Positions 59,042 through 64,000 of a stretch of 64,000 nt of DNA are shown one piece after another. The notes below the pieces were generated by a model. That model saw only the letters and a program-made list of their open reading frames with translations, did no database searches and was not told the DNA's origin. The stretch comes from Natronoflexus pectinivorans (GTDB lineage Bacteria > Bacteroidota > Bacteroidia > Bacteroidales > Marinilabiliaceae). Position 1 is the first letter of the stretch. Each line of letters starts with the position of its first letter. The stretch lies in assembly GCF_004345615.1 (NCBI RefSeq), contig NZ_SLWK01000011.1, positions 55,523 through 119,522 on the forward strand. Direction: 5' to 3'. The position numbers and the translations under genes were made by a program.

Positions 59042-59524
59042 TTATTTTTCAAGGTATTCATTAATCAATTTCAGTCCGTTCTCACTATCAATATACATTC
59101 GCTGTCCAAGTCCTATTGACGCACCATATTTTTCGGAATACCATTTTATTAGGCTTGTTTTCGCCATAAAGGTTAGAAATCCTTTGTAAGAACTTTTCAA
59201 TTTAAAACTTTCTTTACAAGCAAAAGCAATTAAACAGCCGGCGACATAATCATATTTCTTATTTTTTCGCCCGATGTTATGCGGTGCTATTTCTAAAACA
59301 TTCATAATGAGCATTTCATTCTCTGTTTTTAGTTGTAATGCACCTTCAACACTTGGTTTTAGTCCAATTGTTCTTAAAATGAACATTCTGGAATGTTCAT
59401 CTTTGCTTAATTCTATCCAGTTGAAATTCCAGCCATCTTTTTTTAATGGTATTTCATTTGGTTCAGGGACAACAATTTCTGCTTTTACTAATTGGTCGTT
59501 TTGTACGTCTAATATGTAAATCAT
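59042..59524 (-). CDS. GNAT-like acetyltransferase, candidate toxin of the XRE pair
   Basis: A 160-residue protein with a probable GNAT fold, judged by eye. GCLIAFACKESFKLKSSYKG resembles motif A, where acetyl-CoA binds, and FLTFMAKTSLIKWYSEKYGA the motif B helix with the Tyr at the end. The N-terminal half is a beta-rich strand block (LVKAEIVVPEPNEIPL). GNAT toxins acetylate charged tRNAs, but the usual partner is an RHH antitoxin; an XRE partner is less common. Either an addiction module or a simple regulated acetyltransferase is possible. No other gene lies between 59525 and the nrf region. Confidence 0.6.
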   Translation of the reverse strand: MIYILDVQNDQLVKAEIVVPEPNEIPLKKDGWNFNWIELSKDEHSRMFILRTIGLKPSVEGALQLKTENEMLIMNVLEIAPHNIGRKNKKYDYVAGCLIAFACKESFKLKSSYKGFLTFMAKTSLIKWYSEKYGASIGLGQRMYIDSENGLKLINEYLEK

Positions 59525-59690
59525 TTATCTGTTTCTCTTTTAGTAAAGATAATCAAAGTTGTCTAAATTGTGTAATTAAATCTTATCAAATAGTCTTATG
59601 GAGTCATTTTTTAATGCGCTACAACATGTTTAAACATTGCTAAAATGTCTTTTGGGTTACAAAAGATATTCCAATCTTACGTTAGATGTC

Positions 59691-59900
59691 AGGGCTACGC
59701 CCCTTGGATTTACAGGATGATGTATTGCTACTAAGATATAAGGGCTACGCCCCTTGGAAAACTTGCCATGTATAGTCTTACGAAGATGCCACATTTACAC
59801 CCATGTTTATATGTATTTAAATAATTTTTCAGGGGCGCTAGCCCTGTTATCTTCGTAGAAAAAGGATAAATGAATGAAACGGAGGGGCGTTAGCCCTGAA
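59691..59900. repeat. Repeat family F, palindromic GGGCTACGCCCC element
   Basis: Two copies of AGGGCTACGCCCCTTGGA (59691, 59741) are mirrored by CAGGGGCGCTAGCCCTG (59830) and GGAGGGGCGTTAGCCCTGAA (59881), forming an imperfect palindrome of about 210 bp with two units per arm. The inner arms share CTACTAAGATAT and its inverted match. The rest of 59525-60132 holds only the nrfA terminator. Confidence 0.75.
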
Positions 59901-59920
59901 ATATAAAAACAACACTAATC

Positions 59921-59962
59921 TAAAAATCCGATGACTTACATATTCGTAAACCATCGGATCTT
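59921..59962 (-). terminator. Probable terminator of nrfA
   Basis: On the minus strand GATCCGATG and CATCGGAT pair around an inner stem TTTAC...GTAA, and the hairpin is followed by TTTTTAG, about 170 bases after the nrfA stop. Confidence 0.65.
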
Positions 59963-60132
59963 CTGAAGCATTATTTTAATAACCTGTTGTCCTTCGCTAT
60001 CCTTTCTCCTTTCACCGTTCCCCTGGGCTCCATCCCGGGTTATGATATTACACCCCTTTGGGGCTTGTGACAACTTCATTCCTGTAACCCTATTTCCCTG
60101 TCACCATTCTTCCTCCGGTCTCCGGTTTCTTG

Positions 60133-61650
60133 TTAATTCACCCTCACATCATATGTCGCTTCCCGTTCTCTGGCGGCTTCAAGCCATTGTGGGACAACTG
60201 TGTTCAGGAATTTCTCTTTGTCAGCCTGGCGTTTTGGAATATCAAGACCAATGTACTCCTGTGCTTTGGCTTTGGTTGAAATATCGGGCATGGGAACAGG
60301 TTCGGTGTGTCCAAGTGAAGCTAACAAGCGAGCTAGTTTTACACGTGCATCCTGTGCTTTTGTTTTACCGGTTGATATCATTCTACTGGTTTCAAGTGGA
60401 TTATGAAATGCGTTTCCATGGCCTGCAGCTGCAAAGTCCCAGCGCCATTGTGCATGACGAATATCCATTAAAATATCGTGCATTTGATCCTCTGTTGCTC
60501 CCAAATCCCAGGCAAAAGCCGCTTCGATGTGCGCCTTAACTAATTGATCTTCCAGCTGTGTGCGGATTTCGTAAATTTTGTCTTGACGATCGTACACATT
60601 TTGTACTAGTCTGGCAGTCTCTTCACGGTGACAAACCTGACATGAATTGGCCACATTGTTCAGCGGACTCTGGATGTGGTGATCGGTGAATTTCATTCCA
60701 CCTTCACTTTTGTATGGCATGTGACAATCGGCACACGATACACCACGATCGGCATGAATTCCAGTGGACCAAACTTCATAATCGGGATGCTGAGCCTTTA
60801 GCATGGGAGCACGGCTTAGTCCGTGAACCCAATCGGTAAATCCAATTCTGTCAAAGTAGGCCTCAATATCATCAAAATTCATCCCATCATCCCATGGAAA
60901 AACAAGATAGCTATTAACTCCCTCAACCACGTTTGAACTGAAATAGTATTCCACATGGCATTGTGCACACACAAGGCTTCGCATCTCCTGGTGTGAGGCT
61001 TTGGTAATATCTTTTCCCTGGCGCTCAAAGGCTTCAATCAGTGCAGGACGTGTGATGTGCAGATTCATGGTCTCGGCATCGTGGCAATCGGCGCAACCAA
61101 TGTGGTTTACCACTTCTTCGCCCAACATTTCCCAAGTGCCTGAGTAGAACTCCGCAATGCCATGCTCCTGCATCAGGCGGGGCACATCGGAACTTTTACA
61201 GGTCCAGCAGGTGTTTGGCTGAAAAGATTTTTCTCCATCCATGGGAGAACCAACACGAAGGGTGTTATACACATCTTCAACAGCATAGTAGTGTCCACGT
61301 GGTTGGTTGTAGTCCATTGAAAATGCATAGCCACTCCACAAGATTACCATTCGGGGGTTGTCGGCCAACGCATCACGCAAACCGGATGTGTTGTATTTGC
61401 TGGAAAAAGTAGTATCTGCCGTATTCATGTACGACTGATATTGGCGAGGGAAATTCTGACCCCAAACCTCGTTACGAGGTTCGTATTTGTCGTGTTTTAC
61501 CTGCGGAGTATAGGCAAAAACAGCTTCAGCACGCCGTTCAACTACGGTGGCTGCAAATAGCCCGAGTACAAATACAACGATCATGGTGGCAAAGAAAATT
61601 AGCCATCCCATCCAGGGCTTCTCTTTTATGATTTCACTGATTGGTCTCAT
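60133..61650 (-). CDS. nrfA: Cytochrome c nitrite reductase, catalytic subunit NrfA
   Basis: A 505-residue pentahaem enzyme that reduces nitrite to ammonium with six electrons in the periplasm. An N-terminal anchor helix lies at 15-35. The catalytic haem has the Lys-ligand motif CWTCK at 148-152. Four ordinary haems follow: CADCH 186-190, CAQCH 228-232, CADCH 306-310 and CQVCH 337-341. The conserved Tyr (HVEYYF) and His (FTDHHIQSP) of the active site are present. Its partner NrfH is encoded 275 bases upstream. A hairpin near 59921 probably ends the transcript. Confidence 0.97.
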   Translation of the reverse strand: MRPISEIIKEKPWMGWLIFFATMIVVFVLGLFAATVVERRAEAVFAYTPQVKHDKYEPRNEVWGQNFPRQYQSYMNTADTTFSSKYNTSGLRDALADNPRMVILWSGYAFSMDYNQPRGHYYAVEDVYNTLRVGSPMDGEKSFQPNTCWTCKSSDVPRLMQEHGIAEFYSGTWEMLGEEVVNHIGCADCHDAETMNLHITRPALIEAFERQGKDITKASHQEMRSLVCAQCHVEYYFSSNVVEGVNSYLVFPWDDGMNFDDIEAYFDRIGFTDWVHGLSRAPMLKAQHPDYEVWSTGIHADRGVSCADCHMPYKSEGGMKFTDHHIQSPLNNVANSCQVCHREETARLVQNVYDRQDKIYEIRTQLEDQLVKAHIEAAFAWDLGATEDQMHDILMDIRHAQWRWDFAAAGHGNAFHNPLETSRMISTGKTKAQDARVKLARLLASLGHTEPVPMPDISTKAKAQEYIGLDIPKRQADKEKFLNTVVPQWLEAAREREATYDVRVN

Positions 61651-61775
61651 ATCAATGGATTTATTTAGGTTGCTATTTAAATTCTAAACGCAGAGGGGCA
61701 ATGACGCATAATTTTAATAAGATATATTTCGATTGTAATTCTATGTTATTTGCAAAACAACTAATGATTGAAAAA

Positions 61776-61830
61776 ACTTAAAACTCTAAACTCCTAACCC
61801 TAAACCCTAAACCCTAAACTTCAAACTCTC
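61776..61830. repeat. C-rich tract with telomere-like CCCTAAA units
   Basis: ACCCTAAACCCTAAACCCTA and flanking variants (AACTCTAAACTC, AACTTCAAACTC) lie between nrfH and nrfA. The same type of tract occurs at 7227-7280 and 50076-50130. A palindrome CCCCCTGAAGGGGG follows at 61849-61862. Confidence 0.6.
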
Positions 61831-61925
61831 TTTTCCCGCTCCCCCTAACCCCCTGAAGGGGGAATCCCATCCGCACAACTCAACCCAAAACTCAATTTCT
61901 TTCCCTCCATTTAACCTATCTTCCC

Positions 61926-62507
61926 CTATTTCGTCAACCCACGTAACCACTCCGGCACCGGGCTGGTGGGTACGGGTACTCTCGCATCGGGAACGCTGGA
62001 AATACTATTGACCGTTCCATGCGGCACATCCCTATGGCATTCAATGCAATATCTGTCGCCTATGTTGGGATGAAAATCAGGACGCATGGTATAAAGTTTG
62101 GTATCGTGAATCTGCTGGGAATGACAACGGATACAGTTGTTCTGCACCACATCTTTGCCCTCCTGATGGATGGTGATGACCTGTGGCTCAAGACGGAAAG
62201 TAAATACATAAGCATGATTCATTCCGGCTTTTGCTTTAAAAAGATAGTGGTTGAAAAGATTGTCATGCGGCATGTGACAATCACTACAAGTTGCCACCTC
62301 GCGGTGAGAACTGTGACTCCAGGTGGCATATTGTGGTGCCATGATGTGACAGTTGACACAGGTCTCCGGTGTATCGGCCAAATATGATGGAACTTTTGCC
62401 ATGTGGATCACGAAAAATCCTAAACCTGCAAATATTCCCAGTAGGATAATTACGGGGAATTTCCACTGATCTGGTGGTACTAGCCACTTGAGAAAGGGAA
62501 TTCGCAT
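61926..62507 (-). CDS. nrfH: Cytochrome c nitrite reductase quinol dehydrogenase subunit NrfH
   Basis: A 193-residue tetrahaem membrane protein of the NapC/NirT type that takes electrons from menaquinol to NrfA. A single membrane helix lies at about 17-37, with its cytoplasmic end at the start. Four CxxCH motifs follow: CVNCH 50-54, CSDCH 74-78, CIRCH 125-129 and CIECH 154-158. The spacing matches NrfH. It precedes nrfA on the same strand; the 275-base gap is long for an operon and contains a CCCTAAA tract. Confidence 0.95.
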   Translation of the reverse strand: MRIPFLKWLVPPDQWKFPVIILLGIFAGLGFFVIHMAKVPSYLADTPETCVNCHIMAPQYATWSHSSHREVATCSDCHMPHDNLFNHYLFKAKAGMNHAYVFTFRLEPQVITIHQEGKDVVQNNCIRCHSQQIHDTKLYTMRPDFHPNIGDRYCIECHRDVPHGTVNSISSVPDARVPVPTSPVPEWLRGLTK

Positions 62508-62722
62508 AGTGTTTGGTTTGGTTGTTTATAGAGTAAAGATATTAATAAGTACTTAATTTCTGAATAGGGAAGTGTCTTTTTTTGTTAATTTATATTTAGT
62601 CTAATTAGGGTTTTGAAACATATGGAGAGACAGGAAATCGGAGACCGAAGACCGGAATGATCTTTTTTGATGGAAGTTAACTCATAATTAAGTATTTAAA
62701 AACACTAATAACAGTGGGAGGT

Positions 62723-62881
62723 GTCGCCGTAGGTGACAAATGTGGATAGAAAAGAGACAACCATCTGACTCGCGGCACGCTGTAGGTGCGCAATTTTACC
62801 ACATAAGGTATATAAGGAAACAGGAGACGGGAGAACGGAAACCGGAATTCCTTTATAGCAAGGAAATTAAATCATTACTTA
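62723..62881 (+). repeat. Repeat family D, copy D2, left part (interrupted by a MITE)
   Basis: GTCGCCGTAGGTGACAAATG, CGGCACGCTGTAGGTGCGCAA, ACCACATAAGGTATATAAGG and TAGCAAGGAAATTAAATCAT occur in the same order as the complement of D1. The right remainder of this copy resumes at 63301, directly after the MITE. Confidence 0.75.
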
Positions 62882-63300
62882 GGGGTTGCTGAAAAACTCT
62901 TAAATAATTGATAGTTTGCAATATATATATATATGTTTTCAATCATTAAAGTGCAAGCTTTTTTAATATAACTATTGCATTTCCGTGCATTGAAAAAACT
63001 AGAAATAATGGAAACTTCCGCCTTTGAAAAATGCCGTTAAAAATAACAATGTGACAGGCGTAAAAAATATGCGTTGTTTGAGCGTAGCGAGTTCGCAGAT
63101 TTTAGCCTGACACATTGTTATTTAGGCAATTTTTCAGCAGCGGCGGCATTTTTTGCTTACTTTTTTTTGCTGTTGCGTAGCGAAGCGGATCACGCAATAC
63201 CTTAAAAAGAAAACACAATATGAGTAAAAAAAGTAAGAGCCCGTCCGGCTTGAGGACAAAAGAAATATAATATTGGTCTGCAGACTTTTTCAGCAGACCC
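62882..63300 (+). mobile_element. MITE of 419 bp with terminal inverted repeats and TACTTA target duplication
   Basis: The ends GGGGTTGCTGAAAAACTC and GACTTTTTCAGCAGACCC are inverted repeats matching at 15 of 18 positions, and TACTTA flanks the element on both sides. It encodes no transposase. An internal long hairpin pairs AATAACAATGTGACAGGC (63042-63059) with GCCTGACACATTGTTATT (63105-63122), 17 of 18 matched, and further out AAAAATGCCG with CGGCATTTTT. It sits inside repeat D2, and the uninterrupted homologous site exists at D1. Confidence 0.85.
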
Positions 63301-63510
63301 TACTTAATAATTTAACACAATTAGTGGTGTCGCCGTAGGTGACAAATATCGGTAGAACAGACGCAACCGCCATAACCCTCGGCAGGCCGTTTGTGTGTAA
63401 TTTTTTTAACCATAGAAGACATGTAAGATACCTTAGCATGTCGCCGTAGGTGACAAATGTAGGTAGAAAATCGCAACCACCATCCCCCCCGGCACGCCAT
63501 AGGTGTGCAA
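63301..63510 (+). repeat. Repeat family D, rest of D2 plus two tandem units D3 and D4
   Basis: After the MITE the D2 sequence ends in TTAACACAATTAGTG. It is followed by two further units starting GTCGCCGTAGGTGACAAAT at 63329 and 63440. D4 carries the core CGGCACGCCATAGGTGTGCAA almost exactly as in D1, while D3's core is more diverged. Minus-strand open frames here are products of the repeats, not genes. Confidence 0.7.
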
Positions 63511-63793
63511 CAAAAACAGAACAACCGGCCTTTACAACCAATCTGAACTACATTACAACTAAATCTACCGGCAAAAACAACCTTCACCACTTAATTCGCC
63601 ATTTTCATCAACATTTTCAATATTTTCCGTATCTATTTAACACTTATTTTCGTAAAAATCATTATAATTACCAGTAATTTTGTAGTTCTTTATTCCTGAG
63701 TCCTATACCCGGGAGTATAAGAACTTTTTGTTGTGTTTCAAGGTAAACTTTTATATAAAGTTACAACCTTCTCAAAACGAATAAAGTACTATT
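63511..63793. other. AT-rich leader region before the last gene
   Basis: No gene is seen. TAATTTTG at 63675-63682 is a possible -7 box of the downstream secreted-protein gene, leaving a leader of about 105 bases; no good -33 TTG is present. Confidence 0.4.
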
Positions 63794-64000
63794 ATGAAAA
63801 ATATTTTACTAAAGGCAGGTTTGTTGGCAGTGGCTTTGTTGGTATCTGTGGGAGTGGTGGGGCAGGCACCGGTGGTGGATATATATTCCCCACTACAAGG
63901 AGCAACAGAAGTAAGTTTAGATGCTAACTTAGAGTTAACTTTCAACCAAGAGATTACTAAGGGATCAGGAGGTAATTTAAGTATAATCCGTAGTTCAGAT
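63794..64000 (+). CDS. Secreted protein with Ig-like (Big_5/SbsA) domain, partial at window end
   Basis: The 69 visible codons run to the window edge without a stop. MKNILLKAGLLAVALLVSVG and VVGQ form a signal peptide cleaved near residue 24. The mature start APVVDIYSPLQGATEVSLDA followed by NLELTFNQEITKGSGGNLSI matches the first strands of the Big_5/SbsA Ig-like domain common in long adhesin-like or T9SS-exported Bacteroidota proteins. The rest is outside the window, so length and function are unknown. Confidence 0.8.
   Translation, partial: MKNILLKAGLLAVALLVSVGVVGQAPVVDIYSPLQGATEVSLDANLELTFNQEITKGSGGNLSIIRSSD

Noticed and set aside
60042..60539. Antisense frame of 165 codons over nrfA
   Set aside because: nrfA is certain from five haem motifs; the antisense frame has no support.
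62723..63510. Possible CRISPR array
   Set aside because: The GTCGCCGTAGGTGAC units are irregularly spaced (over 100 bases), self-complementary and dispersed elsewhere, and no cas genes are present.
63290..63677. Several open frames of 75-89 codons near the window end
   Set aside because: They lie within family D repeats and have biased, repeated content (FVTYGD, ICHLRRH).

Overview
The window looks like chromosome from a member of the Bacteroidota, probably an anaerobic or facultative marine-type lineage near the Marinilabiliales (the phylum is firm, the order is inference). Support for the phylum: promoters of the form TTTG-N19-TAnnTTTG upstream of hup, asnA and others; few Shine-Dalgarno sites; a type IX secretion C-terminal sorting domain on a secreted protease; SusC-era style TonB receptors; DUF4465 and DUF4369/DUF5106-type TlpA proteins; a LytTR regulator; and a GH9 lipoprotein. 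Pentahaem nitrite reductase (NrfA) with its NrfH quinol dehydrogenase indicates nitrite ammonification.

Layout. 1-12 kb is core metabolism: ornithine carbamoyltransferase, asparagine synthetase A, HU, TrmH, a LytTR regulator, a LysE exporter, a thioesterase and SDR pair, a SlyD-like isomerase, chorismate synthase with a dicarboxylate symporter, a membrane histidine kinase and tRNA-Pro. 12.9-30.3 kb is mostly cell-envelope and secreted functions: GH9 lipoprotein, T9SS serine protease, a run of minus-strand envelope genes, a TonB receptor, a U32 peptidase-like protein, and a GH16-fold protein that has lost its catalytic glutamates. 30.6-33.5 kb carries tRNA-Leu, a nitroreductase, a TPR lipoprotein, and adjacent tRNA-Trp and tRNA-Ser.

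33.8-47.0 kb is an accessory island just downstream of tRNA-Ser. It is a type I restriction-modification locus (hsdM, hsdS, hsdR) whose genes are spread apart by two DUF3800 proteins, a winged-helix protein, two PD-(D/E)xK nuclease-like proteins, an unknown protein and a possible BECR-fold RNase. It ends with an amber-interrupted gene and a MORN-repeat/DEDDh-exonuclease fusion. A 65-bp duplicate of the hsdR 5' end lies upstream of the DUF3800/BECR pair, so that cassette appears to have been inserted between hsdR and its old neighbours. I regard this island as the best place to look for an undescribed defence system.

47-64 kb returns to envelope and respiratory genes: RlpA with a TonB receptor, a cytochrome c/PQQ sugar dehydrogenase, a TPR histidine kinase, AsmA, ribosomal protein L19, an XRE/GNAT toxin-antitoxin-like pair, nrfA and nrfH, and the start of a secreted Ig-domain protein cut by the window edge.

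The intergenic DNA is unusually rich in dispersed non-coding repeats, which I group into families A to F plus one MITE. Family A has a central hairpin with three compensatory substitutions between copies. Family B sits exactly at start codons and seems to have split the GNAT/XRE operon. The MITE has clear terminal inverted repeats, a 6-bp target duplication and an uninterrupted homologue of its insertion site elsewhere in the window.
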